Assembly: GCF_002933815.1 (NCBI RefSeq)
Contig: NZ_BEYR01000002.1
Location: forward strand, 434,001-498,000
Reading direction: 5' to 3'
DNA from: Sphingobacterium sp. HMA12
Lineage (GTDB): Bacteria > Bacteroidota > Bacteroidia > Sphingobacteriales > Sphingobacteriaceae
DNA: 64,000 bases
Under the pieces are notes generated by a model that was not told where the DNA came from, did no database searches, and worked only from the letters and a program-made list of their open reading frames with translations. Below are positions 8,083 to 16,689 of this stretch, one piece after another (within the stretch, counting starts at the first letter, position 1; each line of letters starts with the position of its first letter). The position numbers were made by a program, and so were the translations under genes.

Positions 8083-10411
8083 AATTTTAATACTCCTGAT
8101 GGTCTGCATCTCGCAGACCACGCTTTTGTTTGCGCAGCAAAATCCACTCGGTCTCTGGTATAATAAACCGGCCAAAATCTGGGAAGAGACCCTGCCCCTG
8201 GGCAATGGGCTGATCGGGATGATGCCAGATGGTAATCCAACGGTGGAAAAAATTGTGCTGAATGAGATCAGTATGTGGTCCGGGAGCCCGGAGGATCCCA
8301 ATAACTATGATGCACATAAAAATGTCAGTGCCATTCAGGCGCTATTGAAGGCCGGTAAAAATGACGAAGCCGAAAAACTGGTCAACGAGACCTTCGTCAC
8401 CAATGGCAAGGGCTCAGGTTTTGGAAATGGCGCCAATGTCCCTTATGGCTGTTACCAGTTGTTGGGCGATCTGCTTTTGCATTATCAATTGCCATCTGCT
8501 ACTATTACGGATTACACACGATCGTTGGATCTGACCACTGCGACGGCACAGACTTCTTTTCGTGCCGGAAATACAAAAATTCAGCGGACTTACTATACCT
8601 CCTTTGACAAGAATGTCGGTGTTATTCAATTACATCAAAACAGCAACGCGAGGCAGACGGTCAGTATTGCTTTCGAGCGGAAGGAAAATATAGACCGTTA
8701 CACCCTGTTGGACGATGGAATTTTGGTTGAAGGATCATTGCCGGATGGTAAAGGGGACAAAAACCTCAAATTTGCCGGCCTGTTGAAAGTGCAGGGTAAA
8801 AATCTGAAGGTCAGTAAAAAAGATCAGGTGCTGGAAGTTTCTGCGGAGGGTAATCTCTCTATTTATGTCACAGCAAGTACCTCATATTATGGACAAGATC
8901 CAAACCTTACCATCCGGGCGGCTCTCGCTGCAGTGCAGTTATCCAATGCGGATAAAATGTACCGTAATCATGTGAATGCCTACCAAAAGATTTTTAACAG
9001 GGTTGAACTTCACCTCTTTGGGAATAAATCGAATACGCGTATTCCGACCAACGAGCGAATCGCCAATTTTTATAAAGATCCAACACAGGATCCAGATTTG
9101 GCAACGATCTATTATCAATATGGCCGTTATTTGAATATTTCAAGTTCGGCGCCGAACATTTCAAACTCCCTTCCGCCAAATTTGCAAGGGTTATGGGCCC
9201 ATCAGATCCAGACGCCCTGGAATGGTGATTATCATCTGAATATCAATGCGCAGATGAATCACTGGGGTGTGGAGGTGAACAATCTCAGTGAATACCATCA
9301 GCCTTTTATTGAGTTGATCAAGCGGATTGCGAAAACAGGTGAGCAAACCGCGAAAGCTTATTATAATGCACCCGGATGGGTTGTGTATATGATGACGAAT
9401 GTTTGGGGCTATTCTGCTCCGGGAGAACAGGCTTCCTGGGGAGCAAGTACAGCGTCAGGCTGGTTATGCAACCATCTCTGGGAGCACTATCTTTTTACCG
9501 GCGACCACGGGTATCTGAAGGAGATCTACCCGATACTCAAAGGGGCGGCACAGTTTTACGATCATACCTTAGTCCAGGACCCAAAAACAGGATGGTGGGT
9601 AACCTCGCCATCTGTATCACCGGAAAATGCGTTTCGGATGTCCAATGGAAAGGTGGCAGCGGTAGTGATGGGCCCGACGATCGACAATCAGATTGTGCGT
9701 GAACTATATCAGGCAGTGATTCAGGCAGATTCTATTCTGGCGATCAAAGATAGCTTTGCCGTCCGTTTGAAAGGAAAACTAAAAGAGATTCCTCCACCGG
9801 TGGTGGTCAGCCAATCGGGGCGTGTGATGGAATGGCTCGAAGACTATCAGGAGGTTGAACCCAAACACCGCCATGTGTCCCATCTCTATGGCCTTTATCC
9901 TGCGGCATTTATTTCTCCTCAGACGACACCGGCTTGGGCTGAAGCTGCGCGCAAGACACTGGCTGTAAGAGGAGATGAAGGGACAGGATGGTCAAGGGCA
10001 TGGAAAATCTTGTTCTGGGCAAGATTACAGGACGGTGATCATGCCCTGGAAATTCTTCGCCAGCTGCTCAAACCAGCTTTTGCCGATGAAACAACGTATC
10101 AGGGTGTCGGAGCGGGAACCTATCCCAACTTGTTCTGTGCCCATCCGCCGTTTCAGATTGACGGCAACTTTGGGGGGGCAGCGGGTATCGCGGAGATGCT
10201 GATACAAAGCCACAATGGCTACATTCATCTGCTACCGGCCCTGCCTAAAGCTTGGTCTAAGGGACAGGTCAAAGGACTGAAAGCCAGAGGAAATTACACG
10301 GTCGATATGAGCTGGGAAAATGGGAAAATTGTCACGCTTAAAATAAAAGGAGAAAAAGGAAATGTTCGCATATTTGAAAATGGAGTCTATAAAGACTATC
10401 AGGTTCGTTAA
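8072..10411 (+). CDS. GH95 alpha-L-fucosidase (alpha-1,2-fucosidase-like)
   Basis: A 779-residue secreted enzyme starting at ATG 8072 (MRNRILILLMVCISQTTLLFAQQ, a signal peptide); an in-frame ATG 18 bases upstream is also possible. The N-terminal beta-domain begins LWYNKPAKIWEETLPLGNG, a classic GH95 opening. The (alpha/alpha)6 catalytic region shows LNINAQMNHWGVEVNN, with the paired Asn that act with Asp in the inverting mechanism, SPSVSPENAF with the likely acid Glu, and QIDGNFGGAAGIAEML with the conserved Asp. Length matches the family. GH95 enzymes typically cleave terminal Fuc-alpha-1,2-Gal. With GH29 it forms a two-gene fucoside-degrading operon; a separate AraC gene follows. Confidence 0.92.
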   Translation: MRNRILILLMVCISQTTLLFAQQNPLGLWYNKPAKIWEETLPLGNGLIGMMPDGNPTVEKIVLNEISMWSGSPEDPNNYDAHKNVSAIQALLKAGKNDEAEKLVNETFVTNGKGSGFGNGANVPYGCYQLLGDLLLHYQLPSATITDYTRSLDLTTATAQTSFRAGNTKIQRTYYTSFDKNVGVIQLHQNSNARQTVSIAFERKENIDRYTLLDDGILVEGSLPDGKGDKNLKFAGLLKVQGKNLKVSKKDQVLEVSAEGNLSIYVTASTSYYGQDPNLTIRAALAAVQLSNADKMYRNHVNAYQKIFNRVELHLFGNKSNTRIPTNERIANFYKDPTQDPDLATIYYQYGRYLNISSSAPNISNSLPPNLQGLWAHQIQTPWNGDYHLNINAQMNHWGVEVNNLSEYHQPFIELIKRIAKTGEQTAKAYYNAPGWVVYMMTNVWGYSAPGEQASWGASTASGWLCNHLWEHYLFTGDHGYLKEIYPILKGAAQFYDHTLVQDPKTGWWVTSPSVSPENAFRMSNGKVAAVVMGPTIDNQIVRELYQAVIQADSILAIKDSFAVRLKGKLKEIPPPVVVSQSGRVMEWLEDYQEVEPKHRHVSHLYGLYPAAFISPQTTPAWAEAARKTLAVRGDEGTGWSRAWKILFWARLQDGDHALEILRQLLKPAFADETTYQGVGAGTYPNLFCAHPPFQIDGNFGGAAGIAEMLIQSHNGYIHLLPALPKAWSKGQVKGLKARGNYTVDMSWENGKIVTLKIKGEKGNVRIFENGVYKDYQVR

Positions 10412-10433
10412 CGATCTTTGTTTTCCACTTATT

Positions 10434-10463
10434 GTTCTGGGAACAGCTGCTTGTTCCCAGAAC
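10434..10463. terminator. 12-bp perfect hairpin after GH95
   Basis: Arms GTTCTGGGAACA and TGTTCCCAGAAC flank a 6-base loop, 22 bases after the GH95 stop. It is the only strong hairpin behind the fucosidase operon, but no T run follows, so it may stabilise or process the transcript rather than terminate it. It overlaps the possible remnant lipoprotein signal sequence. Confidence 0.4.
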
Positions 10464-10678
10464 GCAAACAAGGCCAAAAAAGAAGCACTGTTGAAAACAT
10501 TCGCTTACTAAAATAACCGGCTGGACAAATGCCGCCGAAGGAAGTCCGGTGACTGTGGATCAATCCGCAGACCTTCAAAATCTTGTCGCTTACTGGCCAA
10601 GACCCCACTTTACCGCAGCTCATCGGTCAGGTCAAGGAGTTTTTGGATAAAATTAACGATTATTGTCTTAAAAATTGG

Positions 10679-10686
10679 TATATTTG
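10679..10686 (+). promoter_or_regulatory. Candidate -7 element for the AraC gene
   Basis: TATATTTG is a perfect match to the Bacteroidota -7 consensus TAnnTTTG and lies 36 bases before the AraC start codon. No convincing -33 TTTG is seen at the right distance, so this is a half-supported promoter. Confidence 0.35.
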
Positions 10687-10721
10687 AATTAACGGTTTAA
10701 TATTTGTTATTTCAATAGACG

Positions 10722-11582
10722 ATGAAAGTTGTTCAATTTACGGTTCCGGTGGTCTATCAAGGATCTATTTGTGTGCAGGAGGATATCTTGCCCTCCTTCT
10801 ATAGTAATTATCATCGGCATAAAGAGATCCAATTGACCTATATCTTAAAAGGGCGGGGAACCTTTATGATCGGCAACTTTACACACAGTTTTGAAGAGGA
10901 TGAAATCTATATCGTAGATGCAGATGAACCGCACATGTTTAAAACCGGAGAGGATGTCAAGGATGGTATTCATGCCATACATATTTTCTTCGATTATGAA
11001 CATTTTAAATCTTTTCTGGATTTCCCTGAATTTGATGATGTCAAATATTTTTTGGAACATATCAATGTCAGTAAGAAATTGGATGCCGAACATGCTGTCG
11101 CACTAAAAGATAAATTTATCCAGATCAATACAAGTGCCGGGATAGACCGTTTGTTATCCTTTGTCAAACTGATCAATTTTTTGAGCAAGAAGGTAGATCA
11201 ATGGACCTCCCTATATACAGGTATACCCCAAAAGAAATTTTCTGATGCCGAAGGCCTGCGTATTAATGAAATATTTCAATACACCTTTCAGCATTTTGGC
11301 GATAAAATCTCCCTCGAAGATATCGCTGCAGTCGCGCACATGACACCACATGCATTTTGTAAGTATTTTAAAAAACATACCCGAAAGACCTATGTCACCT
11401 TCCTAAATGAGATCAGGATTGAACGAGCCTGTAAGATGCTGATTGACGAATCGTCTGAAAGCGTTTCTAACATTGCATTTAAGACAGGGTTCAACAATGT
11501 GGTCAATTTTAACAGGGTGTTTAAAAAGATTACAAAACATTCACCGAGTGAATATGTCCACGAGCACCGTATGCGTGATTAG
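10722..11582 (+). CDS. AraC-family transcriptional regulator with cupin sensor domain
   Basis: A 286-residue cytoplasmic regulator. Residues 1-110 form an AraC-type cupin: NYHRHKEIQLTYILKGRG and VDADEPHMFK give the metal- or ligand-pocket histidines. The last about 100 residues carry two helix-turn-helix motifs, the second in SVSNIAFKTGFNNVVNFNRVFKK, the standard HTH_18 signature. Such proteins commonly sense sugars and activate neighbouring catabolic genes. Position directly after the GH29-GH95 operon on the same strand makes fucose or a fucoside the likely inducer, and the palindrome at 6032 a candidate target. Both are inference; a separate promoter seems to serve this gene. Confidence 0.9.
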   Translation: MKVVQFTVPVVYQGSICVQEDILPSFYSNYHRHKEIQLTYILKGRGTFMIGNFTHSFEEDEIYIVDADEPHMFKTGEDVKDGIHAIHIFFDYEHFKSFLDFPEFDDVKYFLEHINVSKKLDAEHAVALKDKFIQINTSAGIDRLLSFVKLINFLSKKVDQWTSLYTGIPQKKFSDAEGLRINEIFQYTFQHFGDKISLEDIAAVAHMTPHAFCKYFKKHTRKTYVTFLNEIRIERACKMLIDESSESVSNIAFKTGFNNVVNFNRVFKKITKHSPSEYVHEHRMRD

Positions 11583-11685
11583 CCGCTGTGGTTGTTAAAT
11601 CTGAGTGTTTCAGGAAGAACGGGTGGCAAATTGCTGGTGAACGTCTGATCAGTGGACAATATCGGAGAAGCACTCGGCAATAAAG

Positions 11686-11719
11686 TTTAAAAATTAAGGG
11701 TGTGAAAACGCTAATTTTG
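11686..11719 (+). promoter_or_regulatory. Bacteroidota-type promoter for the M64 peptidase gene
   Basis: TTTA at 11686-11689 and TAATTTTG at 11712-11719 (perfect TAnnTTTG) are 22 bases apart. The start codon follows 22 bases later at 11742. Confidence 0.5.
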
Positions 11720-11741
11720 AAGTCTAACGATTGTTACTCCG

Positions 11742-13460
11742 ATGAATAAAAATTTAATTTTTGTCCTACTTGCGTTATTAGGCTATCTAATCCCGTTAAC
11801 AGCCCGATCTCAAAATTTCAAGATTGACACCTTGCAATACCAGGGAACAGCAAACAATATGGTGAACCTGGTTATTTTGGGCGACGGTTATACTAAAGAT
11901 CAACTGGACGATTACGCGGCGGATTCCAAACAGTTTACAAACTATTTCTTCTCAATAGAACCTTTCAAACAATACAGCAGTTTCTTTAATGTGTTTGCTA
12001 TTCGGACGATATCCGAAGAATCCGGTGCTACGCATGACTGCAAAGCAGATGACTGCGTACACGGTGACACGGATCTTGGCAAATATCCAAGGCGCTATAA
12101 TAAATTTACCAGAGACCATGCTGTGCCGGTCACCCACCCCAAAACAATTTTTGGCAGCAGCTTTGACAACGGAGGATTGCACCGTCTTGTGGTGCCTCAA
12201 AAAAATGACCTTATTGAAGAAGTGTTAAAAACACATATCCCAAACTTTACACAGGTGGTTATCTTAGTCAACTCGCCATTTTATGGCGGATCGGGCGGAA
12301 AGTGGGCTACCTCAACGGTCAACTTCAAAAGTAACGATATTGCTGTTCATGAGATTGGACACTCCTTTGCCCAGCTGGCTGATGAGTATTGGGCAGGGAA
12401 TCAATATGCTATTGAATCTGTTAATCGTTCCCAAACAGCTGATGTAAATACCGTTCCCTGGAAATATTGGCTTGGAAAAGATGGTGTGGGCATCTATTCT
12501 TATGGAGGGAAAGGATCGCCTTCAAACTGGTTCAGACCACATGAATACTGCAAAATGCAATACCTTGTAGCACCGTTTTGCCCGGTTTGTCAGGAACAGT
12601 TTGTCGCTTCAATAAAACAAAAATCCAATCCTTTTATCGCGGTTAAACCCGTGCTCAACAATGTGTTGACCTTGGATAGTGTTCAGAAATTCTCTTTACA
12701 TTTAGCAAAACCTTCACCAAATACATTCAAACTGGTATGGTCTCTGAATAATGAAGCCATTGCCCAAGATATTGATTCGATCTATCTGGATCCGGGAATG
12801 TTGCATGACGGAACAAATGAACTGAAAGTAATTATCCAGGATACGACAGATCTGCTCCGAAACCCGAACTATGTGAACCATAAGGATTCTATCATCTGGA
12901 AATTTAATCAGCTGAAATCCAATGAACTTTTGAAACCTACAAATACCTGGGGCGATACATTGGAAACCTGCTCCGGTGGTGATCAGGTGATGACAGTCAA
13001 AAGGCCTATTGCCGGACTCACATATCAATGGTATGAGACAGCGACCGGTACACCTATCGGGACTGGAACCAATGTCTTTATTCGAAACCTCTCGCAATCA
13101 AAAAAATATCATGTTGTCGCATATTGGAAAGACAAAGCTTCACAACCATCGGAAATCCTATTGAAAACATTGGCCAAAGTAGAAAAACCCAAGAACATCC
13201 GTATCAGGATTGACAAAAAGAAAAATAAGGTGCAGTTGATCGTACAGGAAAAACCGGATACACGTTATAACTATATCTGGTTGAATGCAGATGGTAGCCC
13301 GATTTACGAATGGGATGCGTTCAATGGGGAATATGTACGGCCTACGGGTGCAAATAATATGCTTGTGTTGGACCGGACTGCTACCAAACGCAAAGTCTAC
13401 GTCCAAAAGGTCGATAAGGAAACAACCTGTAAGAGTGATCAAACGGAAGTAATTTTTTAG
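11742..13460 (+). CDS. Secreted M64-family (IgA peptidase-like) zinc metallopeptidase
   Basis: A 572-residue exported protein (signal peptide ending LTARSQ). The peptidase domain starts NLVILGDGYTKDQLDDY, the typical M64 opening, and holds the zinc motif HEIGHSFAQLADEYW with His203, Glu204, His207 and Asp214. Several cysteines (HDCKADDC, EYCKMQ, FCPVCQEQF) probably form disulfides outside the cytoplasm. Residues about 400-572 look like Ig- or PKD-like beta domains (GLTYQWYETATG). M64 is named after Clostridium ramosum IgA protease, but most Bacteroidota homologues are not known to cut IgA, so the substrate is open. An unrecognised lipoprotein gene follows after a strong inverted repeat. Confidence 0.88.
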   Translation: MNKNLIFVLLALLGYLIPLTARSQNFKIDTLQYQGTANNMVNLVILGDGYTKDQLDDYAADSKQFTNYFFSIEPFKQYSSFFNVFAIRTISEESGATHDCKADDCVHGDTDLGKYPRRYNKFTRDHAVPVTHPKTIFGSSFDNGGLHRLVVPQKNDLIEEVLKTHIPNFTQVVILVNSPFYGGSGGKWATSTVNFKSNDIAVHEIGHSFAQLADEYWAGNQYAIESVNRSQTADVNTVPWKYWLGKDGVGIYSYGGKGSPSNWFRPHEYCKMQYLVAPFCPVCQEQFVASIKQKSNPFIAVKPVLNNVLTLDSVQKFSLHLAKPSPNTFKLVWSLNNEAIAQDIDSIYLDPGMLHDGTNELKVIIQDTTDLLRNPNYVNHKDSIIWKFNQLKSNELLKPTNTWGDTLETCSGGDQVMTVKRPIAGLTYQWYETATGTPIGTGTNVFIRNLSQSKKYHVVAYWKDKASQPSEILLKTLAKVEKPKNIRIRIDKKKNKVQLIVQEKPDTRYNYIWLNADGSPIYEWDAFNGEYVRPTGANNMLVLDRTATKRKVYVQKVDKETTCKSDQTEVIF

Positions 13461-13477
13461 TTACAGTGTTGATGGCT

Positions 13478-13529
13478 AATGATTTATAAGTTAATTTTAA
13501 TCTGCCGGTTAGTTAACTTATAAATCATT
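13478..13529. repeat. 17-bp perfect inverted repeat between peptidase and lipoprotein genes
   Basis: AATGATTTATAAGTTAA (13478-13494) and its exact reverse complement (13513-13529) flank an 18-base spacer. The second arm ends 7 bases before the ATG at 13537, so in RNA the hairpin would cover the ribosome-binding region of the lipoprotein gene. No T run follows. It could act as a terminator for the peptidase gene, a translation-control hairpin, or a protein-binding site. Confidence 0.55.
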
Positions 13530-13536
13530 CATAATT

Positions 13537-14982
13537 ATGAAAACGAAAACCCAATCTACTTGGGGAATTTTTTCATGCCTATTCATCGTGATGCTAGCCG
13601 TAACATCCTCCTGTAAGAAAAATGCAAAACTTCCTCCTGAAGAAAGCAATGAAAAAACACACGCAGTAACATTCAAAATCAAAGATTTTGAAACGATCGT
13701 TACCCCCCTGAAAGCACAATCGTCCAGGTTTAAAAGTGCTTCGACCACGGGAAGCACCACAGCAACTCAGCTCCTCTACCATTGGAATTTTGATAATGGT
13801 AACGCGGATCCCACCATGGCGCTTGAGGAAGCGGCTGTCATCGATTACAACAGTGGTAAAACCGACTATAGCTATGTCGCCGGTTGGCCGACGTCTGGAA
13901 AAGGGATTAGTTTCAAAGGAGCCAAAGAGGTTCTGATCAAAATACCTAGTTCGGGCATTGCTACTTTGGCAAACCTGACTTTTGATGTCAATAGCTCCGG
14001 AACTGGCCCCCGTGCTTTACTGTTAAGTTATTCAACAGATAAAGGTGCAACATTCAAAAATCTCACGGATACCTTACATTATCCGCCAAATCTCACGACC
14101 TCGGCAAAGTTTGTAGTGGAACAGTCACTCCAGTCGATTAATCTGCTCGCAGCTCAAAGCTGTTGGTTAAAAATCGCCTTATTTTCGGGCAATAGAGAAG
14201 GTGGAAATAATTACAACGAGAGTACAGGGACTTTCAAAATGGACAATGTCAAAATTATGGGAACAACAGATCAATCCGTTTTGCCTGATAAGTTGTATTA
14301 CCACATCTTCGATGCCAGTACCAAGCTGCTGGTGAAGGCGGGGACACTCAATGCGAAAGAAAAGTTTAATATCGTTTTGCCGATGGGGACTTACTACCTG
14401 AGTCTATTATCCAAAAATTCAGGTACCCCCTTATTGATTCCGGCATCAGTGACGGATCTTAGGAGTCTTTCGGTGTCTAATGCTTTCAGTGAGCAGTCTG
14501 CTGCGATATTTGCGGTACGTGATACTTTTGATGTGAAAGAATCCATGGAAAGAGTGTTGACGATGGCTCGTATCTATAGCGAAGTGAAATTTGAATGCAC
14601 GGATGCCGAGGGACTGGATCTTGTTGACAGCATCCAGATCAAACAGCAGCATAAAGCCTTTCAATATTATCCTTTTGCGACATCGTCAGATGAACAAGAT
14701 GATAAGACCATCTTACGTATTATTCCCAATTTCACTAGCAGCTCGAAAAATTTTGTATTTAATCAATTTATGGGTGACGTCCCAGAAAATAAGACAGTCA
14801 GCTATGAGCTACGTATTTTCCGAAAGGGAGAGCTTATGCGCACATTTGAATTGGGCAGTGAAATTAGGAATAACGTACAGCTTCTATTCAAAGGAAAACT
14901 GCTCGATGGCGCGAGTGGAAGTCAAGGTTTTCAGGTGGTCAAAAATGAAAATTGGCGCGATAATATTGTGGTAGAATACTGA
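13537..14982 (+). CDS. Unrecognised lipoprotein, 481 aa
   Basis: The N-terminus (hydrophobic stretch, lipobox TSSC, then KKNAKLPPEES) is a lipoprotein signal. No family is recognised. Residues about 75-245 read like a beta-sandwich: LLYHWNFDNGN, GKGISFKGAKEVLIKIP, LSYSTDKGATFKNL and GTFKMDNVKI, which resembles the phrasing of concanavalin-like or choice-of-anchor modules. Residues about 255-480 contain LYYHIFDASTKLLVKAG and LPMGTYYLSLLSKNSG, reminiscent of FimB/Mfa2-like or carboxypeptidase-regulatory beta repeats. A cell-surface binding or adhesion role is possible but unproven. It follows the M64 peptidase gene on the same strand and is ended by a strong terminator. Confidence 0.75.
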   Translation: MKTKTQSTWGIFSCLFIVMLAVTSSCKKNAKLPPEESNEKTHAVTFKIKDFETIVTPLKAQSSRFKSASTTGSTTATQLLYHWNFDNGNADPTMALEEAAVIDYNSGKTDYSYVAGWPTSGKGISFKGAKEVLIKIPSSGIATLANLTFDVNSSGTGPRALLLSYSTDKGATFKNLTDTLHYPPNLTTSAKFVVEQSLQSINLLAAQSCWLKIALFSGNREGGNNYNESTGTFKMDNVKIMGTTDQSVLPDKLYYHIFDASTKLLVKAGTLNAKEKFNIVLPMGTYYLSLLSKNSGTPLLIPASVTDLRSLSVSNAFSEQSAAIFAVRDTFDVKESMERVLTMARIYSEVKFECTDAEGLDLVDSIQIKQQHKAFQYYPFATSSDEQDDKTILRIIPNFTSSSKNFVFNQFMGDVPENKTVSYELRIFRKGELMRTFELGSEIRNNVQLLFKGKLLDGASGSQGFQVVKNENWRDNIVVEY

Positions 14983-15033
14983 TTTTAAACCGATCAAACC
15001 CGCTAGCCAGAATACAGCTGAAAAAATAGCTAC

Positions 15034-15065
15034 AAAAAAAGGTGTCCATATCGGACACCTTTTTC
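15034..15065. terminator. Bidirectional terminator between lipoprotein gene and glyS
   Basis: Hairpin AAAAAAAGGTGTCC / GGACACCTTTTT with a 5-base loop, between convergent genes; A and T runs make it functional on both strands. Confidence 0.9.
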
Positions 15066-15085
15066 TGTCTGATGACAGATTAAAT

Positions 15086-16555
15086 CTATATTAATTTCTT
15101 TAACAAGGTATTCCAACCCGCTAAATCATTTACGATACGTTCAAGATCGCCGATTGCTACGCGCTCCTGTTCCATGGTATCACGGTGGCGGATCGTAACG
15201 GTGTTGTCTTCAAGAGAATCGTAATCAACAGTAATACAGATTGGCGTACCAATTGCATCCTGGCGACGGTAACGTTTTCCGATCGCATCTTTTTCATCAT
15301 ATTGGACATTGTAATCCAATTTTAATGTATTAAGGATCTCACGCGCTTTTTCTGGCAAACCATCTTTTTTGGTTAATGGCAAAATCGCCGCTTTTACCGG
15401 AGCCAATGCTGGAGGGAACTTCAACACAACACGAGAATCTTGTTTTTCTGCTGTAGAAAGATCCTCTGTTACCAATGAATTACATAAAACCGTTAAGAAT
15501 AGACGATCCAATCCGATGGAAGTTTCGATGACATAAGGAATGTAATTTTGATTGATCTCTGGATCAAAATATTGCATTTTCTTTTTGGAATATTCCTGAT
15601 GCTGTTTCAGGTCAAAATCCGTACGGGAGTGAATACCCTCCACTTCTTTAAATCCAAAAGGGAAGTTAAACTCGATATCTACAGCGGCATTGGCATAATG
15701 TGCCAATTTATCGTGGTCATGGTAACGGTAGTTAGCAGGATCAAATCCTAACGCTAAATGCCATTTTAGACGCGTTTCTTTCCATTTGTTGTACCATTCC
15801 AATTCGGTACCTGGGCGGCAGAAGAATTGCATTTCCATTTGTTCGAACTCACGCATACGCATGATAAACTGGCGCGCAATGACTTCATTACGGAAAGCTT
15901 TTCCGATCTGTGCGATACCAAAAGGAATTTTCATACGACCCGTCTTCTGAACGTTCAGGAAGTTGACAAATATACCCTGAGCAGTTTCTGGACGAAGATA
16001 AACTTGATCTGCTCCATCTGCCATGGCACCCATCTGTGTGGCAAACATCAAATTGAATTGACGCACTTCAGTCCAATTCTTGGTGCCTGAAACCGGACAA
16101 ACGATATTGTGTTCTTCGATGATTGATTTTAATCCAGCAAGATCATCAGCATTTAATGCAGTATTCAACGCTTCCAAAAGCGCTGCTGCTTCTGCCGTTT
16201 TTCCGTCTCCTTCATAACGTGCAATCTTATCTTCGATCAATTGGTCCGCACGGTAACGTTTTTTTGAATCTTTATTATCGATCATAGGGTCATTAAACCC
16301 ATCCACGTGTCCGGATGCTTTCCACGTTGTCGGATGCATGAAAATTGCGGCATCAATACCGACAATATTTTCGTGCAATTGCACCATAGATTTCCACCAA
16401 TAAGTCTTTAGGTTGTTTTTAAGTTCAGAACCTAATTGACCGTAATCGTAGACGGCACTTAGTCCGTCATATATTTCGCTCGATTGGAATACAAAACCGT
16501 ATTCCTTCGCGTGTGATACTACACTTTTGAAAAAATCGTCTGTCTGTTTGCTCAT
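15086..16555 (-). CDS. glyS: Glycyl-tRNA synthetase, single-chain alpha2 type
   Basis: A 489-residue class II aminoacyl-tRNA synthetase. It opens MSKQTDDFFKSVVSHAKEYGFVFQSSEIYDG, then YDYGQLGSELKNNLK, the standard N-terminus of the bacterial/eukaryotic homodimeric GlyRS. Class II motifs are visible: motif 2 in FRNEVIARQFIMRMREFEQ, substrate loop RPETAQGIFVNF and motif 3 in IGLDRLF; the C-terminal anticodon-binding domain is present. An in-frame ATG three codons upstream (16564) is possible, but MSKQTDD is the usual start. It charges tRNA-Gly with glycine. The gene stands alone on the reverse strand and shares a terminator with the convergent lipoprotein gene. Confidence 0.96.
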   Translation of the reverse strand: MSKQTDDFFKSVVSHAKEYGFVFQSSEIYDGLSAVYDYGQLGSELKNNLKTYWWKSMVQLHENIVGIDAAIFMHPTTWKASGHVDGFNDPMIDNKDSKKRYRADQLIEDKIARYEGDGKTAEAAALLEALNTALNADDLAGLKSIIEEHNIVCPVSGTKNWTEVRQFNLMFATQMGAMADGADQVYLRPETAQGIFVNFLNVQKTGRMKIPFGIAQIGKAFRNEVIARQFIMRMREFEQMEMQFFCRPGTELEWYNKWKETRLKWHLALGFDPANYRYHDHDKLAHYANAAVDIEFNFPFGFKEVEGIHSRTDFDLKQHQEYSKKKMQYFDPEINQNYIPYVIETSIGLDRLFLTVLCNSLVTEDLSTAEKQDSRVVLKFPPALAPVKAAILPLTKKDGLPEKAREILNTLKLDYNVQYDEKDAIGKRYRRQDAIGTPICITVDYDSLEDNTVTIRHRDTMEQERVAIGDLERIVNDLAGWNTLLKKLI

Positions 16556-16689
16556 AAGTGGCAAATATAGATATTAGTATTTAGATTTTTGATATAAGAT
16601 TCTAGATATGAGATATGAGATCCACATTGCCATCCAAATGAAGTTAACATCATAAAATGGCATTCGAACCCCGACATCAATATAGGCTA

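Larger units (their letters stand above)
10380..10687 (+). pseudogene. Possible remnant of a lipoprotein gene, frame-shifted
   Basis: After GH95 a short frame beginning at ATG 10380 reads MESIKTIRFVNDLCFPLIVL and then GTAACSQNANKAKKEALLK, a believable lipoprotein signal with lipobox TAAC, but stops at 10509. The next frame then reads KITGWTNAAEGSPVTVDQ and on to NLVAYWPR, and a third reads TGQDPTLPQLIGQVKEFLDK and ends NDYCLKNWYI at a stop at 10685. Coding-like text moving through three frames suggests a decayed gene of roughly 100 codons. The family is not recognised. Chance open stretches remain possible. Confidence 0.4.

Noticed and set aside
11619..11689. Short string GGKLLVNV in the AraC-M64 spacer, similar to a GH29 motif
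   Set aside because: Only eight residues, followed by a stop; chance similarity is likely and no further GH29 sequence is present.
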